A stretch of DNA of 64,000 nt, from positions 1 to 64,000 of the forward strand of contig NZ_JAUYWA010000010.1 of assembly GCF_030689025.1 (NCBI RefSeq), written 5' to 3'. Made by a program: the position numbers and the translations under genes. The notes beneath the pieces are model-generated. The model did no database searches. It saw only the letters and a list, made by a program, of their open reading frames with translations, and was not told the DNA's origin. Source of the DNA: Oceanobacter sp. 1_MG-2023 (GTDB taxonomy: Bacteria > Pseudomonadota > Gammaproteobacteria > Pseudomonadales > Oceanobacteraceae). Below are positions 37,412 to 46,552 of the stretch, piece after piece. Each line of letters opens with the position of its first letter. Positions within the stretch are counted from its first letter, which is position 1.

Positions 37412-38668
37412 CTAGAGATAGCGATGGACTGACAAGCCTTCGGTGCTGATATCAGGATCACGCTCATTCACAATATCGGCCAACAAACGTGCCGAGCCTT
37501 GTGACATGGTCCAGCCCAGGGTGCCATGACCGGTATTCAGATACAGATTATTAAACGGCGTTTTACCGATAATCGGCACACTGTCTGGTGTCATTGGCCG
37601 CAGACCACACCAGAACTCGGCCTTCTCCAGATCCCCGGCCCCTGGAAACAGATCGCTGACAACAAAATCCGCAGCCTTGCGACGGCTTTCTTTCAGGCTC
37701 AGGTCGAAGGAGGCAATCTCAGCCGTACCACCAACCCGGATACGCTCATCAAAACGAGTCACCGCCACCTTGTACTCTTCATCCATCACCGTGGATTGGG
37801 GAGCCTTGCTTTCATCCAGCAATGGCAGTGTCAGTGAGTAGCCCTTGATCGGATAGATCGGTAACTTGATGCCTAATGGATTCATCAGCATCGGAGAATA
37901 ACTGCCCATCGCAACCACATACTTATCAGCGGTCAAACGTCCTTTGGAAGTCACGACGCCATGGATTTCACCACCAGACGCTTCCAGTCCCTTGACCTCG
38001 GTATCCATCATGAAAATCACCCCGAGGTCACGGCAAGCCGCCGCCAGCCCCTGGGTAAACTTGCGACAGTCACCGGTACCGTCGTTCGGGAACATCAAGC
38101 CACCAACAAACTTCTGGGAAACATTCGCCAGCGCCGGTTCATGCTGGATACAAGTCGCATGATCAATCACCTGGTGCTCCACACCGCACTCACGCAGGGA
38201 CTCAAGGTCGGCACCGATGGAATCCATTTTTTCCTGATCCCGGAACAGCTCAACCGTGCCCTGATGGCGCTGGTCGTAATGGATCGGGCGGTCCTGCTGC
38301 AACTGATCAAAACAAATGCGGCTGTACTCCGTGATACGCAGCATACGATTCTTGTTAATGCGATAAGCATCTTCACCACACTGGCCGAGCATCTTCAGCA
38401 TCCAGGCCGAGGTGCTGACATTAAATGCCGATGGACTGACCATAATCGGTGCCAGATCCTGCATCATCCATTTAACCGCCTTAAAAGGGATACCCGGTGC
38501 TGCCCATGGGTTGCAATAGCCATAAGACAACATGCCGGCATTACCGTAACTGGTTTCATCTGCCACACCAGAGCGGCGTTCCACCACCGTCACCTCATGC
38601 CCAGACTTGGCCAGATACCAGGCAGACGAGACGCCCAACACACCCGCGCCCAACACCAGAATTTTCAT
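37412..38668 (-). CDS. dadA: D-amino acid dehydrogenase, small subunit
   Basis: 418 aa from MKILVLGAG. The FAD motif GAGVLGVSSAWYLAKSGHEVTVVER opens the protein, and GLRPMTPDSVPIIG with NTGHGTLGWT close it. It oxidises D-alanine to pyruvate and ammonia, giving electrons to the respiratory chain. It is divergent from dadR, with 241 bp of AT-rich DNA between them that probably holds the Lrp-type sites. Confidence 0.95.
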   Translation of the reverse strand: MKILVLGAGVLGVSSAWYLAKSGHEVTVVERRSGVADETSYGNAGMLSYGYCNPWAAPGIPFKAVKWMMQDLAPIMVSPSAFNVSTSAWMLKMLGQCGEDAYRINKNRMLRITEYSRICFDQLQQDRPIHYDQRHQGTVELFRDQEKMDSIGADLESLRECGVEHQVIDHATCIQHEPALANVSQKFVGGLMFPNDGTGDCRKFTQGLAAACRDLGVIFMMDTEVKGLEASGGEIHGVVTSKGRLTADKYVVAMGSYSPMLMNPLGIKLPIYPIKGYSLTLPLLDESKAPQSTVMDEEYKVAVTRFDERIRVGGTAEIASFDLSLKESRRKAADFVVSDLFPGAGDLEKAEFWCGLRPMTPDSVPIIGKTPFNNLYLNTGHGTLGWTMSQGSARLLADIVNERDPDISTEGLSVHRYL

Positions 38669-38909
38669 AACGACTGCCCCCACAAGATCACTGCATCACA
38701 AAGTCCGGTGCGTTATTCCGCGCTGCGATAGCAACACCGACAGGAAAACATCACCGCGTTTAATGGTGAAATTCTAGCGATAAAATCATAGAAAAAGCCT
38801 TTAATATTTACTCAAATACAGTATATTTCACTGGAAATTAAAGACTATTCAGAAGATAACCCTGAATAAATAACATTCATGACAATCTGATTTCAGGGAG
38901 ATCAGCCCG

Positions 38910-39410
38910 ATGGCAGCCACCAGTGATTACAAGCGCAAACCACTCGACAGGCTCGACCGCCGCATTCTGCAAGAACTGCAAAAAGAAGGCCGCATCAGCT
39001 ACGTTGACCTGGCCGAACGAGTCAGTCTCAGCTCCACTCCCTGTATCGAGCGCGTCAAACGCCTGGAGAAAGACGGTTATATCGAGGGTTATTACGCCCG
39101 GCTGAACCCGGCGCTAATGGGTTACGGCATGCTGGTCTTTGTCGAAATTTCATTGTCTTACCAGTCACCAGACGCCTTCCAGCGCTTTAACCAGGCCGTC
39201 GATACCCTGCCTTACTTACTCGAATGTCATCTTGTCTCCGGCGACGCCGACTACCTGATCAAGGCACGTATCAATGACATGTCCGAATACCGAGCCTTAC
39301 TCGGCGATATGTTACTGACCCTTCCCGGCGTAAAAAACTCCAGAAGTTACATTGTTATGGAAGAAGTCAAAGAAACAGCCCAATTACCGGTACAACTGCA
39401 ACAAAGCTGA
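38910..39410 (+). CDS. dadR: Lrp/AsnC-family regulator of the dad operon
   Basis: 166 aa. The N-terminal HTH is LDRLDRRILQELQKEGRISYVDLAERVSLSSTPCIERVKRLE. The C-terminal RAM domain binds the effector (SYQSPDAFQRFNQAVDTLPYLLECHLVSGDADYLIK). Its place divergent from dadA identifies it as the L-alanine-responsive activator DadR. AGGGAGATC precedes the ATG. Confidence 0.92.
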   Translation: MAATSDYKRKPLDRLDRRILQELQKEGRISYVDLAERVSLSSTPCIERVKRLEKDGYIEGYYARLNPALMGYGMLVFVEISLSYQSPDAFQRFNQAVDTLPYLLECHLVSGDADYLIKARINDMSEYRALLGDMLLTLPGVKNSRSYIVMEEVKETAQLPVQLQQS

Positions 39411-39492
39411 TTCTGGTTGTGCCCCGTGCCAACAACCCCACACAGTTGCTACCGACAGACCCGTTTTTACCCGCTACGCAGGATGGTTTGGG

Positions 39493-40068
39493 ATGGATAT
39501 TCGCAGAGAAAAAAGTCGAAAAAAGTTAAGAAATGCACTGGCAGAGCTACTCAAGAAGCGGCCTCTGGAACAGATCAGCATTGAACAAATTGCCGACAAG
39601 GCCGGTGTCACTCGCCCGACCTTTTATTCCAATTATCAAAATCGCCAGGACATTATCATTGAACATATTGAACAGTGGCTGGCGCAGCGCGAGCAACTGT
39701 TCCAGAACTTTCTCGAAGATGAAGGCACCCCGGAACCGGATCGCCTGGTGGACTTTATCCAGCATCTGCTGGAAACCCTTTGCCCGGACGATACCCTGCT
39801 ACAACTGGCATTGTCCGGCCGGGCCGGAGAGCAGGCCCTGCAACGGATCCTGAACCAGAACACCGATTTCTTCCGCCGCGGGGCCAGTCGCAGCTTCAAC
39901 GAACCACCCAGCGAAGATGATATCCTGCTGATTTCTACCTTCTATGGCTCCGCCACCATCGGCATTATTTCCGGCATTATCTCCGGTAACATCCGCCAGC
40001 AACCAGCCGAACTGGCGCAGCAACTGGCAGATATGATCTACAACGGTATTGGCCATCGCCTGCTCTAG
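39493..40068 (+). CDS. TetR-family transcriptional regulator
   Basis: 191 aa from MDIRREKSRKK; a longer frame reaching into dadR is rejected. The HTH is QISIEQIADKAGVTRPTFYSNYQNRQDIIIEHI (about residues 25-55). The C-terminal ligand domain is not recognisable. The target is unknown; it starts 82 bp after dadR and could be cotranscribed. Confidence 0.85.
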   Translation: MDIRREKSRKKLRNALAELLKKRPLEQISIEQIADKAGVTRPTFYSNYQNRQDIIIEHIEQWLAQREQLFQNFLEDEGTPEPDRLVDFIQHLLETLCPDDTLLQLALSGRAGEQALQRILNQNTDFFRRGASRSFNEPPSEDDILLISTFYGSATIGIISGIISGNIRQQPAELAQQLADMIYNGIGHRLL

Positions 40069-40098
40069 AACTGGCCGACAACCTGGGCGGTACAGGCA

Positions 40099-40533
40099 CT
40101 AGCCTTCTCGCACCACCATCACACTGCACTTGGCATGACGCACCACACGCTCAGCATTCGAACCGATACTATAACGACCCTGACCGGGTTTCTGCGCCAT
40201 CATCACAATAATATCGGCATAGCGGCTACCCGCTTCCTCAAGAATCTTTTGATGCACCACACCACGACGAACCCGACTGCTGTAATGCAGGGTTGCTGGC
40301 ATCAAATTACGCAGCAAGGCCAGCAACTTGTCTTCGTTATCACGTTGGCGCAACGAGTTAAATTGCTGGTCCGGGTACAGCACCACCACGTTATTGTCTT
40401 TGCTGTCATCGATATACAGAAAAATAAAATCCACATGAGGATTGTCACTGGTCAGTTCTCTTGCCGCCTCAATCAACAACGGCAGTTCCTGCGGATAGGC
40501 AAGATCCACAGGAATCAATACTTTGTAAAACAT
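40099..40533 (-). CDS. Universal stress protein, UspA family
   Basis: 144 aa. It starts MFYKVLIPVDLAYPQE and ends with the nucleotide-loop region IIVMMAQKPGQGRYSIGSNAERVVRHAKCSVMVVRE. The G-2x-G-9x-G(S/T) motif is only partly kept (GQGRYSIGSNAE), so ATP binding is likely but not certain. It is convergent with the TetR gene. Confidence 0.9.
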   Translation of the reverse strand: MFYKVLIPVDLAYPQELPLLIEAARELTSDNPHVDFIFLYIDDSKDNNVVVLYPDQQFNSLRQRDNEDKLLALLRNLMPATLHYSSRVRRGVVHQKILEEAGSRYADIIVMMAQKPGQGRYSIGSNAERVVRHAKCSVMVVREG

Positions 40534-40941
40534 AAGCCCTTCTTCCTAATCCATAAACCCTGTCAGGGGCCACAACACAACCGGTAACATCATGCGGCCA
40601 CACAACACTGACAGGCCAAGTAAACGATATAACGGTGTATTAACAACCATGTTGATATCCGCTGGCATCATGCCTTGCCGTCAGAACAGAAGCATTCAAG
40701 GTATCCAATCTGTGACATCAACAGCGGTGGACTGTACTCTCATCAGTCTGTAGACGTTACTGAATAGCGAATAATCCACATTGCCAGATTCCGTAACACC
40801 AGCGTTGCAGGCTTGCTTGCCACCGTAACAAGACCTGACGACACAATGCATCAAACCCACCATGATAATGATGTAAATACGCCTGACATTCTGCTGCCAG
40901 GTACCGTACTGACCATACCGACGCAGAGGCACACTTTTGTA
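40534..40941. other. Intergenic region, nothing recognised
   Basis: About 400 bp between the stress protein gene and the LysR gene. The in-frame upstream extension of LysR has no ribosome site and unusual composition. I see no clear promoter, terminator or repeat. Confidence 0.5.
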
Positions 40942-41883
40942 ATGGCCATCAAACACGCCCTGGGCCAGCTGGGGGATTATGAAATCAGACAACTCAAGGT
41001 ATTCAAGGCCGTTGCCGACTGCGGCGGCTTCAGTGCTGCCGAAACCCTCCTGAATATCAGCCGCCCAACCATCAGCATTCACATTGCCAATCTGGAATCA
41101 CGACTGAATCTGATCTTGTGTCGCCGGGGGCGAGGGGGATTCGCCCTGACCAAAGAAGGCGAAGTGATCTACCAGCAAACACAACAACTACTCGATGCGC
41201 TGGAAGGCTTCCGCAACACCATCAACAACCTCAGTTCGACGCCATCGGGCAAGTTGCGTGTGGCACTGAGTGATTCTTTTGCCAACGACCCTCGCTGCCA
41301 GTTCACCGCCATCATCAACCACTACGCCCACCAGGCACCCGCGGTCGAAGTAACGGTGGACGTCTCACATATGATCGAGATGGAACGCAAGGTACTCAAC
41401 GATGAACTGGATCTGGCCTTTATTCCCTATCACCGGCAACTGGAAGGGCTGGATTATATCCACTTGTTCAGCGACCGCTGCTACCTCTACTGCGGCGCCA
41501 GCCACCCGCTGTTTCATCAGGATGACAGCCATATCAGTAACACACAGATCAACGCCATTCCGCTGGTTCATGCCGGACTGCAACCCCATGAAGAGGTGTA
41601 TCAACAAATCGCTGCCATGAACCTTGCCGCGGTTTCCTATCATTACGAAACCCGCGTCGCCCTGATACGGTCCGGTATCTATGCGTCGTTTCTACCCGAA
41701 AATATTGCCGCCCCCTACGTACAAGACCGGCAACTACGCGCCATATGCCCACAGACCCGGCATTATTCCCTCGGCGCAGCCGTGATCAGCAAACGCACCA
41801 GCCAGCCGAACCGCGCACGCACTCTGTTTATCCAGACAGTGCAATCCTTGCATCAACAGGGTAAACCGGATGCGCCCTACTGA
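40942..41883 (+). CDS. LysR-family transcriptional regulator
   Basis: 313 aa from MAIKHALGQLGDYEIRQLKVF. The HTH is VADCGGFSAAETLLNISRPTISIHIANLESRLNL (about residues 22-56), followed by a linker helix and a periplasmic-binding-like effector domain starting SGKLRVALSDSF. It lies 44 bp from the convergent AraC gene. The TRAP/stress protein genes are possible targets. Confidence 0.9.
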   Translation: MAIKHALGQLGDYEIRQLKVFKAVADCGGFSAAETLLNISRPTISIHIANLESRLNLILCRRGRGGFALTKEGEVIYQQTQQLLDALEGFRNTINNLSSTPSGKLRVALSDSFANDPRCQFTAIINHYAHQAPAVEVTVDVSHMIEMERKVLNDELDLAFIPYHRQLEGLDYIHLFSDRCYLYCGASHPLFHQDDSHISNTQINAIPLVHAGLQPHEEVYQQIAAMNLAAVSYHYETRVALIRSGIYASFLPENIAAPYVQDRQLRAICPQTRHYSLGAAVISKRTSQPNRARTLFIQTVQSLHQQGKPDAPY

Positions 41884-41927
41884 GTTTGAAATTCACAGTC
41901 TGGGTGATGCGCAGAACCAGTTATGAC

Positions 41928-42902
41928 TCATCGACGCAAGGTTTCAGAAGGCAATTCACCAATATGCTGGCGATAATGCTGTGCAAAACGCCCAAGGTTA
42001 GAAAAACCATAATGAATCACCACCTCCGTCACATTCCTTGCCGTTCGAGGCCGGTTACTTAACTCCCGAAACACACCTTCGATTTTAAGTAAGCGAATCA
42101 ACTCTCCGGGGGTACAATCCAAGGAAGACCGTAGGCGGTTATACAAAGTCTTAACACTGACCTTGCAGGCCACTGCCAGAGCAGGAATATCTGCATCTTC
42201 ATGCAGCCTGGTCAGCACTTCACGACGTAACTGAGCCACCACAGTATCACTCAACGGCAGCGTCGTAATCATCTCGCAGCCCAGCCCATGATACAGCTGC
42301 AGTATCAATCCATGACAAACTTGTAGCTGATGAAAACGGATGTGTTCACGGAAGAAGTCTATTGGCCGCAACGGCTGCGTCATAACTTGTATCCATTGCT
42401 CCAGTTCTGGAGCTTGACTGACCGACAACTCCCGCCGCAATTCATTGTTCAACCAACTTCCCGCAATTGCCGTCCCGCGAAGCTCAGCCAACGGTACGAC
42501 CAAAATACTGAAACTACCTTCATCATCAGCTAGCAGTGCGTTATAGCTACCTGAATGTAGCAGCAGCACCTCACCAGCATGCAATCGATAGAGAGTATTG
42601 CCGTACCGTAATTTATGACACCCTTTGTGACTGATAACTATCTGAATCATCTCTGCCGGAACTTCCCAATCACAAGACAATTCCACAGCCTGAAACGTCA
42701 TCAGAACATGGCCCCCAAAATACTCAACGACCACCATATCCCTGGACGGCGGCTGACTATTATTAGAAGGAACAGCATCCCCTCTCAGCACCGCAACAGC
42801 AGTCTGAAGATAAACATCATTCTGGTATGAATGCCGTCTTTCATTTCTCAAAATACCGGGGATCGGCTGGCCCTGTTGTGAATCTGTCAAAACGTATGCC
42901 AT
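41928..42902 (-). CDS. AraC-family transcriptional regulator
   Basis: 324 aa. The N-terminal half is a FeaR-like sensor domain (GHVLMTFQAVELSCDW, CHKLRYGNTLYRLHAGEVLLLHSG). The C-terminal double HTH has LAVACKVSVKTLYNRLRSSL and VTEVVIHYGFSNLGRFAQHYRQHIGELPSE. FeaR relatives act in aromatic amine breakdown, which would suit the nearby phenylacetate genes; this is an inference. It follows the usp-TRAP genes by 15 bp, so it may belong to their operon. Confidence 0.88.
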   Translation of the reverse strand: MAYVLTDSQQGQPIPGILRNERRHSYQNDVYLQTAVAVLRGDAVPSNNSQPPSRDMVVVEYFGGHVLMTFQAVELSCDWEVPAEMIQIVISHKGCHKLRYGNTLYRLHAGEVLLLHSGSYNALLADDEGSFSILVVPLAELRGTAIAGSWLNNELRRELSVSQAPELEQWIQVMTQPLRPIDFFREHIRFHQLQVCHGLILQLYHGLGCEMITTLPLSDTVVAQLRREVLTRLHEDADIPALAVACKVSVKTLYNRLRSSLDCTPGELIRLLKIEGVFRELSNRPRTARNVTEVVIHYGFSNLGRFAQHYRQHIGELPSETLRR

Positions 42903-42917
42903 TGTAATCCAACCCTT

Positions 42918-43397
42918 TTAGAGAGGAACGATCAGTACTGGCCGAACACTGTGCTCCATCACCTTGGCAGCAGTTGAACCCAACAGTTTTTTGCCGAGTC
43001 CATGACGAGTCCCCATGACGATCACACTGGCCTTAATTTCATCCGCTACACGAAGAATTTCTTGCCACGCACGCCCCTCTTCGACACGAGCAACCAACTG
43101 GTCCACTTGCAGCTGCTCGTCTATCTCCAGTTCCGCAGCGCAAAAATCCTCCACCCGCGCCAGAATCTGCTCCCGCACCGCAACAAGGCTGTCATCATGC
43201 AGGTCCTGCAACAACGGATCTTGAGCCATGAGCTGCTGCGCCAGACGGTCAGCCTGACGGCTCGGCGATTCGATCACATGCAGGTAGGTAATGTGCGATT
43301 GGTAATGGCCACACAAGCTGACTGCCGCGCGAAATGCCGGGCGCGAACCCCCCTGCAAATCAGATGCGTACAAAATACGTTTAACACCAGAGAGCAT
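42918..43397 (-). CDS. UspA-family protein linked to the TRAP transporter
   Basis: 159 aa. It starts RILYASDLQGGSRPAFRAAVSL, and the ATP-binding G-2x-G-9x-G(S/T) motif is complete in GTRHGLGKKLLGSTAAKVMEHSVRPVLIV. It follows dctM by 36 bp in the same direction. In Halomonas the ectoine TRAP operon teaABC carries a UspA gene, teaD, that tunes transport; a similar job is likely here. Confidence 0.9.
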   Translation of the reverse strand: MLSGVKRILYASDLQGGSRPAFRAAVSLCGHYQSHITYLHVIESPSRQADRLAQQLMAQDPLLQDLHDDSLVAVREQILARVEDFCAAELEIDEQLQVDQLVARVEEGRAWQEILRVADEIKASVIVMGTRHGLGKKLLGSTAAKVMEHSVRPVLIVPL

Positions 43398-43433
43398 AAG
43401 ACACCTCCTGTTGGATGATCAGGGTAAACGACA

Positions 43434-44762
43434 TCAGCGATACAGCCATTCCGGCAACAGCATGGCGATCGCTGGAATAAAGACAATCAGTGCCAGACGC
43501 ACAATGTCGGCACACCAGAAGGGTGTCACCCCTTTGAAAATGGTCGCCGGATTCACATTACGCAGCACCGCACTGAGCACAAACACATTCATCCCTACAG
43601 GAGGCGTGATCAGACTGATTTCGGTGACCACTACCACCACAATACCGAACCACACCAGATCAAAACCCATGCTTTGCACCAGCGGGAAAAAAATCGGCAC
43701 AGTCAGCAACATCATTGACAAGCTTTCAAACACCATTCCAAGCACAATATAAATACCCAGAATCACCAGAATCACTCCCATCGGACTCATATCCAACGCC
43801 GAGACAAAGGTCAGCAAATCGGCGGGCAAACCGGCACGGTTGATAAAATCGGAAAAAATCAAAGCCCCGATCAGCACCATAAACAACATGGCGCTGGTAC
43901 GTCCGGTATCCGTGAGAGCCAAAAACAGTGAGCCGAACGACAGACTGCGACGCATCAAGGCAATAATAAAAGCACCGCCAGCACCAATCCCTGCCGCTTC
44001 AGTCGGCGTAAACACGCCGAGGTAAATGCCTCCCATCACCAGCGTAAACAGAATCACCACACCCCAGACCCCTTTCATCACCTCCAGCCGCTGTTTCCAA
44101 TCCAGTTTGTCACCGCAAGGACCCGCTTCCGGAGTACGCCACACCACAAACTTGACTGCCCCGAGGTACAACAGAATACCCAACATACCAGGCAGAAAAC
44201 CGGCGGCGAACAGCTCACGGATACTGGTTTCAGTCAGCAAGCCATAAATCACCAAAATCACACTAGGCGGTATCAGAATCCCCAACGTGCCACCGGCAGC
44301 GATTGAAGCCGTTGCCAGAGAATCGGCATAGCCGTACTTGCGCATCGGGGGCATGGCCACTTTGGCCATAGTCGCCGAGGTTGCCAGAGATGAACCGCAA
44401 ATCGCCGAGAAACCACCGCAAGCCACCACGGTGGCCATCGACAAGCCACCACGGTGATGACCTAGAAAAGCATTGGAAGCGCGATATAACGCTTGCGACA
44501 GACCGGAGCTGGTTACCAGATTGCCCATCAGAATAAATAACGGTATGACCGACAGACTGTATTCCTGCGCTGTATCAATAACCCGGTTGGATGCCATCGC
44601 CAAAGCACTGGTCCAGCGAAACTCCAGCAGGTTATCAAACCCAAGTCCTTGTAAATAAGCGAAACCGAAAAAGCCGACCACCCCCATGGCAAAGGCGATA
44701 GGAATACGTACAACAATAATCAACAGCAATAATATAAAAAAGCCAACCAGCGCGACAATCAT
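43434..44762 (-). CDS. dctM: TRAP transporter large permease
   Basis: 442 aa, about 12 transmembrane helices. Typical segments are MATVVACGGFSAICGSSLATSATMAKVAMPPM, ASIAAGGTLGILIPPSVILVIYG and EISLITPPVGMNVFVLSAV. It moves an organic acid with Na+ or H+, fed by the DctP-type binder. It lies 44 bp after dctQ. Confidence 0.95.
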   Translation of the reverse strand: MIVALVGFFILLLLIIVVRIPIAFAMGVVGFFGFAYLQGLGFDNLLEFRWTSALAMASNRVIDTAQEYSLSVIPLFILMGNLVTSSGLSQALYRASNAFLGHHRGGLSMATVVACGGFSAICGSSLATSATMAKVAMPPMRKYGYADSLATASIAAGGTLGILIPPSVILVIYGLLTETSIRELFAAGFLPGMLGILLYLGAVKFVVWRTPEAGPCGDKLDWKQRLEVMKGVWGVVILFTLVMGGIYLGVFTPTEAAGIGAGGAFIIALMRRSLSFGSLFLALTDTGRTSAMLFMVLIGALIFSDFINRAGLPADLLTFVSALDMSPMGVILVILGIYIVLGMVFESLSMMLLTVPIFFPLVQSMGFDLVWFGIVVVVVTEISLITPPVGMNVFVLSAVLRNVNPATIFKGVTPFWCADIVRLALIVFIPAIAMLLPEWLYR

Positions 44763-44806
44763 ATGGGAGTTCCAATATAGAAAGTGGTAAAAATAATTTC
44801 AGTTCA

Positions 44807-45316
44807 TCACTCGTCATTAAATATTCGATATATTCCATAGCTGACCATGGCAATGGCACAGATATAGCTCATCACTGAGATATACTGAACAATATAACCA
44901 ACCGGCATTTGCAAATACTCGGTGACAACTTCGCGCCGTAACGAACGCTCAGCGGTAAACATCATGCGCCCAGCCACGGCATAAAAAGCCCCAGAGACCA
45001 GCAGAGCAGATAACAACCCCAACGCCTTGACCAGTCGATGGTTCATATAACGATCCAACAGATCGACAACGACATGACCTCCGCGCCAGGTAATAACCGG
45101 CATTTCGGCAAACACCACCACCGCCAGTGCCAGCTCGGTGATCTCCACTGTGCCATCGACCGCGTTGTTTAAAAAATAGCGTCCGATCACATCGGCACAC
45201 GTCAGTAGCATCAGCGCCATCAGCACGGCAGCAGCAACACACTCAAGGGAGAAGGCCAGCCACCTAGCTGGTCCCTTCTCCTCGTAGTGTTCTGATATCC
45301 AATCAGAAAACACCAT
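44807..45316 (-). CDS. dctQ: TRAP transporter small permease
   Basis: 169 aa, four hydrophobic helices (AAVLMALMLLTCADVIGRYFLNNAV; ELALAVVVFAEMPVITWRGGHVVVDLL; ALGLLSALLVSGAFYAVAG; VGYIVQYISVMSYICAIAM). GRYFLN and the conserved tryptophan region fit DctQ. It starts 3 bp after the binder gene stop. Confidence 0.93.
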   Translation of the reverse strand: MVFSDWISEHYEEKGPARWLAFSLECVAAAVLMALMLLTCADVIGRYFLNNAVDGTVEITELALAVVVFAEMPVITWRGGHVVVDLLDRYMNHRLVKALGLLSALLVSGAFYAVAGRMMFTAERSLRREVVTEYLQMPVGYIVQYISVMSYICAIAMVSYGIYRIFNDE

Positions 45317-45319
45317 CTG

Positions 45320-46351
45320 CTATTTCGCTCTATGGTAATTACGGGCAGTATTTCTCAACTCAGCCAAGGCCGCCTCCGCGTCAACCTTGCGGTCAGCAAC
45401 AGAGTCTATCCAGAGCTTATCCATACCGGTAATCAGCGTATTGAATTGACGCGACAGCAGCTGCGCAGCTCCGACTTCGTTGATTTCTACCTTGTCGGCC
45501 TTGGCAGTGATAAAGCCTTCCCCGTCACCTTCTTCCCAGGCCGCACCAGCCATCCGGGACAATTTCTCACCCGATACCGACATAATGGCCTTACGGTCAC
45601 GTTCGCTCAGGCTATCGAGAAAATCCGGGTTGATGAACATGGAAAAGCTGCCCATGTACATGCCTTCCGGAAAAATCGTGATGTACTTGGTGACTTCGCT
45701 CAGACGTAGGCTTTTTTGCTGTGCCATCGGCATAAAGATGCCATCGATCACTCCCTGCTGCAGCATTTCGTAAGCTTTGGTGGCGGGTGCAGACACAGGA
45801 GTTACTTTCATTTTTTCTGATAATTCAGTCTGGATCCCCCCTCCTACACGAATTTTCTTGCCTTCCAGGTCAGCCAACGAGGTGACACGAAAATTCGACT
45901 GAATAGTGCCCTGGCCATGGGTAAACATCCCCAAGACCTCTAGACCTTCAAATTCATTCGCGGCGCGGAAATATTTGTCGTACACACGCCAAAGCGCCAC
46001 TGAGGCAGCTTCAGCACCGACACCTAGCCCTGGCTGTTCCACAATTTGTGGCAGTTTAAAACGGCCCGGTACGTACCCGTGATAACTGAAGCTGGCATCA
46101 ACCACGCCATCTTCCACCAGCTGAAACATGGTTTTCGGATGACCTAAACCGTACTCGAGTTTAACTCTAACCCGCCCTTCAGTGGCTTCTTCCACCCATT
46201 TGGCCCAGGTCGGCCAAACAATGGCATTCTGATTGTCGGTTGGTGGCAACCAGGTACCAACCCGTAATTCGGTGGCAGAATGGCTGACGGCGGAGCTCAT
46301 CAATGCCGCAATTGCCACACCGGCTGCCGCCATTTTTTTAATACTGATCAT
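45320..46351 (-). CDS. dctP: TRAP transporter periplasmic binding protein
   Basis: 343 aa with a signal peptide (about 1-26, ending SHSA). The DctP-like fold shows LRVGTWLPPTDNQNAIVWPTW, LADLEGKKIRVGGGIQTEL with the ligand Arg, and EMLQQGVIDGIFMPM. Substrate is unknown; being upstream on the same strand and next to paaZ, phenylacetate or another aromatic acid is a reasonable guess. The 201-bp gap before paaZ shows no PaaX-like site. Confidence 0.92.
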   Translation of the reverse strand: MISIKKMAAAGVAIAALMSSAVSHSATELRVGTWLPPTDNQNAIVWPTWAKWVEEATEGRVRVKLEYGLGHPKTMFQLVEDGVVDASFSYHGYVPGRFKLPQIVEQPGLGVGAEAASVALWRVYDKYFRAANEFEGLEVLGMFTHGQGTIQSNFRVTSLADLEGKKIRVGGGIQTELSEKMKVTPVSAPATKAYEMLQQGVIDGIFMPMAQQKSLRLSEVTKYITIFPEGMYMGSFSMFINPDFLDSLSERDRKAIMSVSGEKLSRMAGAAWEEGDGEGFITAKADKVEINEVGAAQLLSRQFNTLITGMDKLWIDSVADRKVDAEAALAELRNTARNYHRAK

Positions 46352-46552
46352 GTCATTTTCACCCTTGCTTTTAGATTTATTTTATTTTGTCTCGTTATCA
46401 AACTGCGATAAAAAGCCAAATGGGCACTACTTTATTTCGGCATTAACTCATCAGGCTAAAATACCGATTTATTAACATTATCAACGCCAGAAAAATAATA
46501 TTTTTATACTTCACACTCCCTTATTATATGGAAATAAAATCGTTTACCGGGG

